Assembly (NCBI RefSeq): GCF_963584025.1
Contig: NC_083624.1
Span: 28,163,911-28,227,910 of the forward strand
DNA: 64,000 nt
Direction: 5' to 3'
From: Labrus mixtus
Taxonomy: Eukaryota; Chordata; Actinopteri; Labriformes; Labridae
The position numbers and the translations under genes were made by a program. The notes below the pieces were generated by a model, which saw nothing but the letters and a program-made list of their open reading frames with translations, made no database searches and was not told the DNA's origin. Shown here one piece after another: positions 29,370-43,200 of the stretch; within the stretch, counting starts at the first letter, position 1, and each line of letters starts with the position of its first letter.

Positions 29370-30388
29370 TAGTATTAATCTGTCAGGATTATTTTGTTAA
29401 ATAAAATCATATATATCACACATGAACTGTATTGTCTTTATGTATCAAGGATTGTTACATTTTATAGTTTATAATGTTGCTAATATGCATCGATCTATTC
29501 CAATCATTTTATTAAATTTGGTTGTAATGAAAGACATCCATAAAAATGTAACAGAAATCATTATTGTATAGGAGCTTAGTTTGATGTCTAGGGTCTGATG
29601 TAACCCGTTTTAAGAGCCGCGAACCAAACATCCACTTCCTCCCGGTTCGTTGTTAATAGCGTCCATAGTTACCACCATAGCAACAGTAGAAAACGTACCA
29701 TTCCAACGTTTTTTCTAGCGAGACTTGAAAGACTGAATAAACGATATCATTCGCAATGGATTGTGGGATGGGTAGTTCCTTGACTCCGGATGAAAATTAT
29801 GTACACAGTCTTGAACCTATACCTTTGTTTCCGTTTTTAACGCTGTTTTGGTGCCAAATTGAATGTACTATAGTCACGAGTGTTGGGGTTGCTTGTTGTC
29901 CTGGTCCCAGGCGCCAATCTCTTGCTATAAGGATTTTGTGAAAAATCAATGGAGGAAAAAAGAGCCGCGAACCGAACGTCCACTTCCTTCCGGTTCGTTG
30001 TTGATAGCGTCCATAGCTACCACCATAGCAACAGTAGAAAACATAACATCCCAACGTTTTTCTAGCGAGACCTGAAAGAATCTTCGTAGAAACGAACAAA
30101 CTAAAGATCATCAGCATAAACCGAATGAAGATTATGAAGACACAATGTACATTTGTCGCCAGAAAGATTATCAAAACGACACTTAAGCCTCAAACTATCT
30201 TAAAATATTGCATTTTCCGCCGAAAATAGAAGGGATGTCTGCCATGTTTTTTTGCCAGGGGAAAACTGGGCAGTCACGTGACCTGAGGTATGCAAGATAC
30301 AAAAGAATAGGCAAAAGGAAATGTAGGCATGTCACAATTTGTCAACAATGTTTTGCGCTGTGGACCAACGTAGGTATTACACATTTTG
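29370..30388 (-). repeat. Right arm of a long inverted repeat
   Basis: Reverse-complement partner of 26356-27438, starting at AGTATTAATCTGTCAGG and ending ATTACACATTTTG. Relative to the left arm it lacks a segment of about 40 bases (left arm CGGCTGCTCTGGTTCCGGAA region) and carries scattered substitutions. The two arms are therefore old enough to have diverged. Confidence 0.85.
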
Positions 30389-31359
30389 AAACAGTGGTGA
30401 GGTCCCCCAATCCAAGCGTCCAGGTGACGAGTGCATCATGGAGAGGAGCGCACCGGAGGGGGCAAGCTGGGGGAGAGACGTGCAACCCGAGAAAAGGAAA
30501 TCCCCAATTTAAAATGTAATGTTGGCGAAAAGAGGGAAATAGGAAGAAATAAATGTACATTTTTAAATTCTATAGAATGCAGAGGCTGTGAATGTTCAGT
30601 TTTATTTGGCTGTATATATAGCAACAATAGCTTTTAGTTCTATCATGGTGTTTCTCTTCCTTAACGATTAGAATATTGAATGAAATTAAAAAATAAATGC
30701 ATGTCATTTGAAACATTTAAAAGTAAAAAAAGTAAACACTTGTGGGGAAAAACGCAATCTTTATGCCTTCTTTGTTTGTTGAGCCTATGTCTCCTCCTAA
30801 CTCCAGTAACAGCAGCCTGTTGTGCGTAACACTGGTCTCCTGGGTTAGCACATTCTTTTCAAAGGTGTTAAACACAGACACCGTCACAATCATCTCAGTT
30901 TTTGCCAGGCTTGGTAAATCATAATGCATGTACTAACTTAACTTGTTTGCATTTTCTCCTCTCAGTATTTTGAACGTTAGGGCAGAAACGCCATTAAGGC
31001 AAACGTACTAAATGGACAATGAGTGTTGTTTTGCTCATTTGAAAGACGCAATCCTCACTGCGCGCCGTTAGTAGATCAGATAGCACTTCTTTTGCTGGTG
31101 GTATCAAGTTTGCACACGTTTTAAGACATGCAAACCTTTAGTAAATCTGGCCCCATGTTTATAAAGTGTTCAATCATTGCCAGATAGATAAATCACGGTT
31201 TCTCCGATCTGCTGACCAGGGTCAGGAAAAGAGCTTAGAAAAAGTTGAAAGAAATGGGCAACAAAAGAAAAGATAAAGAGGATAGATTAAAAGGGGAGAA
31301 AATTGACATTCTGTACATGCAGAAGAAAACTATTCTGACTAAAGGTTATTTTTTAAGTG
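30389..31359. other. Unassigned sequence before the satellite; MITE-like end
   Basis: No gene recognised. On the minus strand from about 31155 the sequence GGGGCCAGATTTACTAAAGG resembles a common terminal motif of fish MITEs. Open frames around 30717-30929 carry no known domain. At 31235-31254 TTAGAAAAAGTTGAAAGAAA matches the core of satellite monomer A outside the array. Confidence 0.4.
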
Positions 31360-34240
31360 AAAAAAGATGAAACACCCCCATTACGAAAAAGTTGAAATAG
31401 TTGAAAAAAGACGACAAACCCCCCCTTATGAAAAAGTAAAAAAAAAGACGACCCACACCCATTATGAAAAAGTTAAAAAAAGACGACCCACCCCCCTTAC
31501 GAAAATGTTGAAAAAAGACGAAAACCCCCCCCCTTACGAAAAAGTTGAAAAAGACGACACACCCCCCCCTTAGGAGAAAGTTGAAAAAAGACGAAACACC
31601 CCCCCCTTACGAAAAAGTTGAAAAAAGACGAAACACGCCCCCCTTACGAAAATGTTGAAAAAAGACAAAAAACCCCCCCTTACAAAAATGTTGAAAAAAG
31701 ACGACCGACCCCCTCTTACGAAAAAGTTGAAAAAAGACGACCCACCCCCCTTACGAGAAAGTTGAAAAAAGACGACACACGCCCCCCTTACGAAGATGTT
31801 GAAAAAAGACGAAACACCCCCCCTTTACGAAAAAGTTGAAAAAAGACGAAACACGCCCCCCTTACGAAAATGTTGAAAAAAGACAAAAAACCCCCCCTTA
31901 CAAAAATGTTGAAAAAAGACGACCGACCCCCTCTTACGAAAAAGTTGAAAAAAGACGAAACACCCCCATTGCGAAAAAGTTGAAAAAAGACGACCCACCC
32001 CCCTTACGAGAAAGTTGAAAAAAGACGACACACGCTCCCCTTACGAAGATGTTGAAAAAAGACGAAATACCCCCCCTTACGAAAAAGTTGAAAAAAGACG
32101 ACCCACCCCCCCTTACGAAAAAGTTGAAAAAAGACGACCCACCCCCCGTTACAAAAAAGTTGAAAGAAGACGACCCACCCCCCCTTACGAAAAAGTTGAA
32201 AAAAGACGAAACACCCACCCTCACGAAAAAGTTGAAAAAAGATGACACACCCCCCCTTACGGAAAAGTTAAAAATAGACTTAACACCCCCCCATTACGAA
32301 AAAGTTGAAAAAAGACGACAAATCCCCCCTCACGAAAATGTTGAAAAAAGACGAAACTCTCCCATTGCGAAATAGTTGAAAAAAGACGACCCACCCCCCC
32401 TTACGAAAAAGTTGAAAAAAAGACGAAACACCCCCATTACGAAAAAGTTGAAAAAAGACGACCCACCTCCCCATTACGAAAAAGTTGAAAAAAGACACCC
32501 ACCCCCCCTTACGAGAAAGTTGAAAAAAGACGACACCCGCCCCCTTACGGAAAAGTTGAAAAAAGACGAAACACCCCCATTACGAAAATGTTGAAAAAAG
32601 ACGAAACTCTCCCATTACGAAATAGTTGAAAAAAGACGACCCACCCCCCCTTACGAAAAAGTTGAAAAAAGACGAAACACCCCCATTACGAAAAAGTTGA
32701 AAAAAGACGACCCACCTCCCCATTACGAGAAAGTTGAAAAAAGACGACACCCGCCCCCTTACGGAAAAGTTGAAAAAAGACGAAACACCCCCATTACGAA
32801 AAAGTTGAAAAAAGACGAAACACCCCCATTACGAAAAAGTTGAAAAAAGACGACCCACCCCCCCCCACCACGAAAAAGTTGAAAAAAGACGGCACACCCC
32901 CCCTTACGGAAAAGTTGAAAATAGACGAAACACCTCCCCATTACGAAAAAGTTGAAAAAAGATGACAAACCCCCATTACGAAAAAGTTGAAAAAAGACGA
33001 CCCACCCCCTTTACGAAAAAGTTGAAAAAGACGACACACCCTCATTACGAAAAAGTTGAAAAAAGACGAAACACCCCCCCTTACGAAAAAATTGAAAAAA
33101 GACGACAAACCCCCCTTACGAAAAAGTTGAAAAAAGACGACCCAACCCCCATTACGAAAAAGTTGAAAAAAGACGAAACACCCTCATTACGAAAAAGTTG
33201 AAAAAGAAAGAGTTGAAAAAAGACGACAAACCCCCCCTTACGAAAAAGTTGAAAAAAGACGACACACCCCCCCTTACGAAAAAGTTGAAAAAAGACGAAC
33301 CACTCCCCCTTACGAAAAAGTTGAAAAAAGACGAAACACCCTCATTACGAAAAAGTTGAAAAAGAAAGAGTTGAAAAAAGACGACACACCCCCCCTCACG
33401 AAAAAGTTGAAAAAAGATGAAACACCCCCCTTATGAAAAAGTTGAAAAAAGACGACCCACCCCCATTACGAAAAAGTTGAAAAAGACGACACACCCTCAT
33501 TACGAAAAAGTTGAAAAAAGATGAAACACCCCCCCTTACGAAAAAGTTGAAAAAAGACGACCCACCCCCATTACGAAAAAGTTGAAAAAGACGACACACC
33601 CCCCTTACGAAAAAGTTGAAAAAAGACGACAAACCCCCCGTACAAAAAAGTTGAAAAAAGACGACACACCCCCATTACGAAAAAGTTGAAAAAAAGACGA
33701 AACACCCTCATTACGAAAAAGTTGAAAAAGAAAGAGTTGAAAAAAGACGACCCACCCCCCCTTACGAAAAAGTTGAAAAAAGACGAACCACTCCCCCTTA
33801 CGAAAAAGTTGATAAAAGACGAAACACCCTCATTACGAAAAAGTTGAAAAAGATGAAAAAAGACAACACACCACCCCTTACAAAAAAGTTGAAAAAAGAC
33901 GAAACACAGCCCCCTTACGAAAAAGTTGAAAAAGTTGAAAAAAGACGAAACACCCCCCTTACGAAAAAGTTGAAAAGTTGAAAAAAGACGACACACCCCA
34001 TGACGAAAAAGTTGAAAAAAGACGACACACCCCATGACGAAAAGGTTGAAAAAAGACGACAAACCCCCCCTTACGAAAAAGTTGAAAAAAGACGACAAAT
34101 CCCCCCTTACAAAAAAGTTGAAAAAAGACGACCCACCCCCCCTTACGGAAAAGTTGAAAAAAGACAACCCACCCCACCCCTTACGAAAAAGTTGAAAAAA
34201 GACGACACACCCCCCCTTACCAAAAGGTTGAAAAAATATG
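31360..34240 (+). repeat. Satellite block A, 36-bp monomer
   Basis: About 80 tandem copies of a 36-bp unit: TTACGAAAAAGTTGAAAAAA, then GACGAAACA or GACGACCCA/GACGACACA, then five to eight C. C-run length and the four bases after GACG vary most; some units carry CATTACG or CTCACG in place of CCTTACG. Occasional short units (AAAGAAAGAGTTG) occur near 33210, 33370 and 33735. Because 36 is a multiple of three, plus-strand frames spell repeats like YEKVEKRRPTPP and minus-strand frames FFVRGGVSSFFN, but C-run slippage breaks them often. Confidence 0.97.
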
Positions 34241-37200
34241 ATTTTTTTTCAGTGAATTTTTTTTTATCTGTAATCTTTTCATGAAAATTTTCTACTTTTT
34301 TGAAGCCGAATTCTTTTCATGAAGATTTTTAACTTTTTTGAAATCAAAATTTTTTTGCGAAAACTTTACACTGTTTTGAATCCGACTTTTTTTTCATGAT
34401 AATTTTCAACTTTTTTGGTGCCAAAATTTTTTCTATGGAAATTTACAACTTTTTTGAAGCAGAAATCTTTTCATGAAAATTTTGAACGTTTTTGAAGCCG
34501 AAATCTTTTCATGAAAATTTTGAACTTTTTAAAACCGAAATCCTGTCATGAAAATTTTCAACTTTTTTGATGCCGAAATCTTTTCATGAAAATTTTGAAC
34601 GTTTTTAAAACCGAAATCCTGTCATGAAAATTTTCAACTTTTTTGAAGCCGAAATCTTTTCATGAAAATTTTCAACTTTTTTGAAGCCGAAATCCTGTCA
34701 TGGAAAATGTTCGACTTTTTTAAAGCCGAAATCTTTTCATGAAAATTTTGAACTTTTTTAAAGCCGAAATCCTGTCATGAAAATTTTCAACTTTTTTGAA
34801 GCCGAAATCCTGTCATGAAAATGTTCAACTTTTTTGAAGCTAAAATACTTCATGAAAATGTTCAACTTTTTTGAAGCCGAAATCTTTTCATGAAAATTTT
34901 CAACTTTTTTGAAACTGAAATACTTCATGAAAATTTTCAACTTTTTTGAAGACGAAATACTTCATGAAAATGTTCGACTTTTTTAAAGCCGAATCCTTTT
35001 CATGAAAATGTTCAACTTTTTTGAAGCTGAAATACTTCATGAATATGTTCGACTTTTTTGAAGCCGAAATCCTGTCGTGAAAATTTTCAACTTTTTTGAA
35101 GCCGAAATCTTTTCATGAAAATTTTCAACTTTTTTGAAGCCGAAATCTTTTCATGAAAATTTTCAACTTTTTTGAAGCAGAAATACTTCATGAAAATGTT
35201 CGACTTTTTTAAAGCCGAAATCCTGTCGTGAAAATGTTCAACTTTTTTAAAGCCGAAATACTTGATGAAAATGTTCGACTTTTTTAAAGCCGAAATCCTG
35301 TCGTGAAAATTTTCAACTTTTTTGAAGCAGAAATACTCCATGAAAATGTTCGACTTTTTTAAAGCCGAAATATTGTCGTGAAAATTTTCAACTTTTTTGA
35401 AGCCCAAATACTTCATGAAAATTTTCAACTTTTTTGAAGACAAAATACTTCATGAAAATGTTCGACTTTTTTAAAGCCGAATCCTTTTCATGAAAATGTT
35501 CAACTTTTTTGAAGCTGAAATACTTCATGGATATGTTCGACTTTTTTGAAGCCGAAATCCTGTCGTGAAAATTTTCAACTTTTTTGAAGCCGAAATCTTT
35601 TCATGAAAATTTTCAACTTTTTTGAAGACAAAATACTTCATGAAAATGTTCGACTTTTTTAAAGCCGAATCCTTTTCATGAAAATGTTCAACTTTTTTGA
35701 AGCCGAAATCTTTTCATGAAAATGTTCAACTTTTTTGAAGCTGAAATACTTCATGAAAATGTTCTACTTTTTTGAAGACAAAATACTTCATGAAAATGTT
35801 CGACTTTTTTAAAGCCGAATCCTTTTCATGAAAATGTTCAACTTTTTTGAAGCCGAAATCTTTTCATGAAAATGTTCAACTTTTTTGAAGCTGAAATACT
35901 TCATGAAAATGTTCTACTTTTTTAAAGCCGAAATCCTGTCGTGAAAATTTTCAACTTTTTTGAATCCGAAATACTTCATGAAAATTTTCAACTTTTTTAA
36001 AGCCGAAATCTTTTCATGAAAATTTTCAACTTTTTTGAAGCCGAAATCTTTTCATGAAAATGTTCAACTTTTTTGAAGCTGAAATTCTTCATGAAAATGT
36101 TCTACTTTTTTAAAGCCGAAATCCTGTCGTGAAAATTTTCGACTTTTTTAAAGCCGAATCCTTTTCATGAAAATGTTCAACTTTTTTGAAGCCGAAATCT
36201 TTTCATGAAAATGTTCAACTTTTTTGAAGCTGAAATACTTCATGAAAATGTTCTACTTTTTTAAAGCCGAAATCCTGTCGTGAAAATTTTCAACTTTTTT
36301 GAATCCGAAATACTTCATGAAAATTTTCAACTTTTTTAAAGCCGAAATCTTTTCATGAAAATTTTCAACTTTTTTGAAGCCGAAATCTTTTCATGAAAAT
36401 GTTCAACTTTTTTGAAGCTGAAATTCTTCATGAAAATGTTCTACTTTTTTGAAGCCGAAATCTTTTCATGAAAATTTTCAACTTTTTTGAAGCTGAAATC
36501 TTTTCATGAAAATGTTCAACTTTTTTGAAGCTGAAATCCTGTCGTGAAAATCTTCAACTTTTTTAAAGCCGAAATCTTTTCATGAAAATTTTCAACTTTT
36601 TTGAAGCTGAAATACTTCATGAAAATTTTCAACTTTTTTGAAGCCCAAATACTTCATGAAAATGTTCAACTTTTTTGAAGCCGAAATCTTTTCATGAAAA
36701 TGTTCAACTTTTTTGAAGCTGAAATACTTCATGAAAATGTTCTACTTTTTTGAAGACAAAATACTTCATGAAAATGTTCGACTTTTTTAAAGCCGAATCC
36801 TTTTCATGAAAATGTTCAACTTTTTTGAAGCCGAAATCTTTTCATGAAAATGTTCAACTTTTTTGAAGCTGAAATACTTCATGAAAATGTTCTACTTTTA
36901 TAAAGCCGAAATCCTGTCGTGAAAATTTTCAACTTTTTTGAATCCGAAATACTTCATGAAAATGTTCGACTTTTTTAAAGCCGAATCCTTTTCATGAAAA
37001 TGTTCAACTTTTTTGAAGCCGAAATCTTTTCATGAAAATGTTCAACTTTTTTGAAGCTGAAATACTTCATGAAAATGTTCTACTTTTTTGAAGACAAAAT
37101 ACTTCATGAAAATGTTCGACTTTTTTAAAGCCGAATCCTTTTCATGAAAATGTTCAACTTTTTTGAAGCCGAAATCTTTTCATGAAAATGTTCAACTTTT

Positions 37201-40200
37201 TTGAAGCTGAAATACTTCATGAAAATGTTCTACTTTTTTAAAGCCGAAATCCTGTCGTGAAAATTTTCAACTTTTTTGAATCCGAAATACTTCATGAAAA
37301 TGTTCGACTTTTTTAAAGCCGAATCCTTTTCATGAAAATGTTCAACTTTTTTGAAGCCGAAATCTTTTCATGAAAATGTTCAACTTTTTTGAAGCTGAAA
37401 TACTTCATGAAAATGTTCTACTTTTTTGAAGACAAAATACTTCATGAAAATGTTCGACTTTTTTAAAGCCGAATCCTTTTCATGAAAATGTTCAACTTTT
37501 TTGAAGCCGAAATCTTTTCATGAAAATGTTCAACTTTTTTGAAGCTGAAATACTTCATGAAAATGTTCTACTTTTTTAAAGCCGAAATCCTGTCGTGAAA
37601 ATTTTCAACTTTTTTGAATCCGAAATCTTTTCATGAAAATGTTCAACTTTTTTGAAGCTGAAATTCTTCATGAAAATGTTCTACTTTTTTAAAGCCGAAA
37701 TCCTGTCGTGAAAATTTTCAACTTTTTTGAATCCGAAATACTTCATGAAAATTTTCAACTTTTTTGAAGCCGAAATCTTTTCATGAAAATTTTCAACTTT
37801 TTTGAAGCTGAAATCTTTTCATGAAAATGTTCAAATTTTTTGAAGCTGAAATCCTGTCGTGAAAATTTTCAACTTTTTTAAAGCCGAAATCTTTTCATGA
37901 AAATTTTCAACTTTTTTGAAGCTGAAATACTTCATGAAAATTTTCAACTTTTTTGAAGCAGAAATACTCCATGAAAATGTTCGACTTTTTTAAAGCCGAA
38001 ATACTGTCGTGAAAATTTTCAACTTTTTTGAAGCCCAAATACTTCATGAAAATTTTCAACTTTTTTGAAGACGAAATACTTCATGAAAATGTTCGACTTT
38101 TTTAAAGCCGAATCCTTTTCATGAAAATGTTCAACTTTTTTGAAGCCGAAATCTTTTCATGAAAATGTTCAACTTTTTTGAAGCTGAAATACTTCATGAA
38201 AATGTTCTACTTTTTTAAAGCCGAAATCCTGTCGTGAAAATTTTCAACTTTTTTGAATACGAAATACTTCATGAAAATTTTCAACTTTTTTGAAGCCGAA
38301 ATCTTTTCATGAAAATTTTCAACTTTTTTGAAGCTGAAATCTTTTCATGAAAATTTTCAACTTTTTTGAAGCTGAAATCCTGTCGTGAAAATTTTCAACT
38401 TTTTTAAAGCCGAAATCTTTTCATGAAAATTTTCAACTTTTTTGAAGCAGAAATACTCCATGAAAATGTTCGACTTTTTTAAAGCCGAAATACTGTCGTG
38501 AAAATTTTCAACTTTTTTGAAGACGAAATACTTCATGAAAATTTTCAACTTTTTTGAAGACGAAATACTTCATGAAAATGTTCGACTTTTTTAAAGCCGA
38601 ATCCTTTTCATGAAAATGTTCAACTTTTTTGAAGCTGAAATCCTGACGTGAAAATTTTCAACTTTTTTGAAGCCGAAATCTTTTCATGAAAATTTTCAAC
38701 TTTTTTGAAGCTGAAATCTTTTCATGAAAATGTTCAACTTTTTTGAAGCTGAAATCCTGTCGTGAAAATTTTCAACTTTTTTAAAGCCGAAATCTTTTCA
38801 TGAAAATTTTCAACTTTTTTGAAGCTGAAATACTTCATGAAAATTTTCAACTTTTTTGAAGCAGAAATACTCCATGAAAATGTTCGACTTTTTTAAAGCC
38901 GAAATACTGTCGTGAAAATTTTCAACTTTTTTGAAGCCCAAATACTTCATGAAAATTTTCAACTTTTTTGAAGACGAAATACTTCATGAAAATGTTCGAC
39001 TTTTTTAAAGCCGAATCCTTTTCATGAAAATGTTCAACTTTTTTGAAGCCGAAATCTTTTCATGAAAATGTTCAACTTTTTTGAAGCTGAAATACTTCAT
39101 GAAAATGTTCTACTTTTTTAAAGCCGAAATCCTGTCGTGAAAATTTTCAACTTTTTTGAATACGAAATACTTCATGAAAATTTTCAACTTTTTTGAAGCC
39201 GAAATCTTTTCATGAAAATTTTCAACTTTTTTAAAGCCGAAATCTTTTCATGAAAATTTTCAACTTTTTTGAAGCCGAAATCTTTTCATGAAAATGTTCA
39301 ACTTTTTTGAAGCTGAAATTCTTCATGAAAATGTTCTACTTTTTTGAAGCCGAAATCTTTTCATGAAAATTTTCAACTTTTTTGAAGCTGAAATCTTTTC
39401 ATGAAAATGTTCAACTTTTTTGAAGCTGAAATCCTGTCGTGAAAATCTTCAACTTTTTTAAAGCCGAAATCTTTTCATGAAAATTTTCAACTTTTTTGAA
39501 GCTGAAATACTTCATGAAAATTTTCAACTTTTTTGAAGCCCAAATACTTCATGAAAATGTTCAACTTTTTTGAAGCCGAAATCTTTTCATGAAAATGTTC
39601 AACTTTTTTGAAGCTGAAATACTTCATGAAAATGTTCTACTTTTTTGAAGACAAAATACTTCATGAAAATGTTCGACTTTTTTAAAGCCGAATCCTTTTC
39701 ATGAAAATGTTCAACTTTTTTGAAGCCGAAATCTTTTCATGAAAATGTTCAACTTTTTTGAAGCTGAAATACTTCATGAAAATGTTCTACTTTTATAAAG
39801 CCGAAATCCTGTCGTGAAAATTTTCAACTTTTTTGAATCCGAAATACTTCATGAAAATGTTCGACTTTTTTAAAGCCGAATCCTTTTCATGAAAATGTTC
39901 AACTTTTTTGAAGCCGAAATCTTTTCATGAAAATGTTCAACTTTTTTGAAGCTGAAATACTTCATGAAAATGTTCTACTTTTTTGAAGACAAAATACTTC
40001 ATGAAAATGTTCGACTTTTTTAAAGCCGAATCCTTTTCATGAAAATGTTCAACTTTTTTGAAGCCGAAATCTTTTCATGAAAATGTTCAACTTTTTTGAA
40101 GCTGAAATACTTCATGAAAATGTTCTACTTTTTTAAAGCCGAAATCCTGTCGTGAAAATTTTCAACTTTTTTGAATCCGAAATACTTCATGAAAATGTTC

Positions 40201-43200
40201 GACTTTTTTAAAGCCGAATCCTTTTCATGAAAATGTTCAACTTTTTTGAAGCCGAAATCTTTTCATGAAAATGTTCAACTTTTTTGAAGCTGAAATACTT
40301 CATGAAAATGTTCTACTTTTTTGAAGACAAAATACTTCATGAAAATGTTCGACTTTTTTAAAGCCGAATCCTTTTCATGAAAATGTTCAACTTTTTTGAA
40401 GCCGAAATCTTTTCATGAAAATGTTCAACTTTTTTGAAGCTGAAATACTTCATGAAAATGTTCTACTTTTTTAAAGCCGAAATCCTGTCGTGAAAATTTT
40501 CAACTTTTTTGAATCCGAAATCTTTTCATGAAAATGTTCAACTTTTTTGAAGCTGAAATTCTTCATGAAAATGTTCTACTTTTTTAAAGCCGAAATCCTG
40601 TCGTGAAAATTTTCAACTTTTTTGAATCCGAAATACTTCATGAAAATTTTCAACTTTTTTGAAGCCGAAATCTTTTCATGAAAATTTTCAACTTTTTTGA
40701 AGCTGAAATCTTTTCATGAAAATGTTCAAATTTTTTGAAGCTGAAATCCTGTCGTGAAAATTTTCAACTTTTTTAAAGCCGAAATCTTTTCATGAAAATT
40801 TTCAACTTTTTTGAAGCTGAAATACTTCATGAAAATTTTCAACTTTTTTGAAGCAGAAATACTCCATGAAAATGTTCGACTTTTTTAAAGCCGAAATACT
40901 GTCGTGAAAATTTTCAACTTTTTTGAAGCCCAAATACTTCATGAAAATTTTCAACTTTTTTGAAGACGAAATACTTCATGAAAATGTTCGACTTTTTTAA
41001 AGCCGAATCCTTTTCATGAAAATGTTCAACTTTTTTGAAGCCGAAATCTTTTCATGAAAATGTTCAACTTTTTTGAAGCTGAAATACTTCATGAAAATGT
41101 TCTACTTTTTTAAAGCCGAAATCCTGTCGTGAAAATTTTCAACTTTTTTGAATACGAAATACTTCATGAAAATTTTCAACTTTTTTGAAGCCGAAATCTT
41201 TTCATGAAAATTTTCAACTTTTTTGAAGCTGAAATCTTTTCATGAAAATTTTCAACTTTTTTGAAGCTGAAATCCTGTCGTGAAAATTTTCAACTTTTTT
41301 AAAGCCGAAATCTTTTCATGAAAATTTTCAACTTTTTTGAAGCAGAAATACTCCATGAAAATGTTCGACTTTTTTAAAGCCGAAATACTGTCGTGAAAAT
41401 TTTCAACTTTTTTGAAGACGAAATACTTCATGAAAATTTTCAACTTTTTTGAAGACGAAATACTTCATGAAAATGTTCGACTTTTTTAAAGCCGAATCCT
41501 TTTCATGAAAATGTTCAACTTTTTTGAAGCTGAAATCCTGACGTGAAAATTTTCAACTTTTTTGAAGCCGAAATCTTTTCATGAAAATTTTCAACTTTTT
41601 TGAAGCTGAAATCTTTTCATGAAAATGTTCAACTTTTTTGAAGCTGAAATCCTGTCGTGAAAATTTTCAACTTTTTTAAAGCCGAAATCTTTTCATGAAA
41701 ATTTTCAACTTTTTTGAAGCTGAAATACTTCATGAAAATTTTCAACTTTTTTGAAGCAGAAATACTCCATGAAAATGTTCGACTTTTTTAAAGCCGAAAT
41801 ACTGTCGTGAAAATTTTCAACTTTTTTGAAGCCCAAATACTTCATGAAAATTTTCAACTTTTTTGAAGACGAAATACTTCATGAAAATGTTCGACTTTTT
41901 TAAAGCCGAATCCTTTTCATGAAAATGTTCAACTTTTTTGAAGCCGAAATCTTTTCATGAAAATGTTCAACTTTTTTGAAGCTGAAATACTTCATGAAAA
42001 TGTTCTACTTTTTTAAAGCCGAAATCCTGTCGTGAAAATTTTCAACTTTTTTGAATACGAAATACTTCATGAAAATTTTCAACTTTTTTGAAGCCGAAAT
42101 CTTTTCATGAAAATTTTCAACTTTTTTAAAGCCGAAATCTTTTCATGAAAATTTTCAACTTTTTTGAAGCCGAAATCTTTTCATGAAAATGTTCAACTTT
42201 TTTGAAGCTGAAATTCTTCATGAAAATGTTCTACTTTTTTGAAGCCGAAATCTTTTCATGAAAATTTTCAACTTTTTTGAAGCTGAAATCTTTTCATGAA
42301 AATGTTCAACTTTTTTGAAGCTGAAATCCTGTCGTGAAAATCTTCAACTTTTTTAAAGCCGAAATCTTTTCATGAAAATTTTCAACTTTTTTGAAGCTGA
42401 AATACTTCATGAAAATTTTCAACTTTTTTGAAGCCCAAATACTTCATGAAAATGTTCAACTTTTTTGAAGCCGAAATCTTTTCATGAAAATGTTCAACTT
42501 TTTTGAAGCTGAAATACTTCATGAAAATGTTCTACTTTTTTGAAGACAAAATACTTCATGAAAATGTTCGACTTTTTTAAAGCCGAATCCTTTTCATGAA
42601 AATGTTCAACTTTTTTGAAGCCGAAATCTTTTCATGAAAATGTTCAACTTTTTTGAAGCTGAAATACTTCATGAAAATGTTCTACTTTTATAAAGCCGAA
42701 ATCCTGTCGTGAAAATTTTCAACTTTTTTGAATCCGAAATACTTCATGAAAATGTTCGACTTTTTTAAAGCCGAATCCTTTTCATGAAAATGTTCAACTT
42801 TTTTGAAGCCGAAATCTTTTCATGAAAATGTTCAACTTTTTTGAAGCTGAAATACTTCATGAAAATGTTCTACTTTTTTGAAGACAAAATACTTCATGAA
42901 AATGTTCGACTTTTTTAAAGCCGAATCCTTTTCATGAAAATGTTCAACTTTTTTGAAGCCGAAATCTTTTCATGAAAATGTTCAACTTTTTTGAAGCTGA
43001 AATACTTCATGAAAATGTTCTACTTTTTTAAAGCCGAAATCCTGTCGTGAAAATTTTCAACTTTTTTGAATCCGAAATACTTCATGAAAATGTTCGACTT
43101 TTTTAAAGCCGAATCCTTTTCATGAAAATGTTCAACTTTTTTGAAGCCGAAATCTTTTCATGAAAATGTTCAACTTTTTTGAAGCTGAAATACTTCATGA

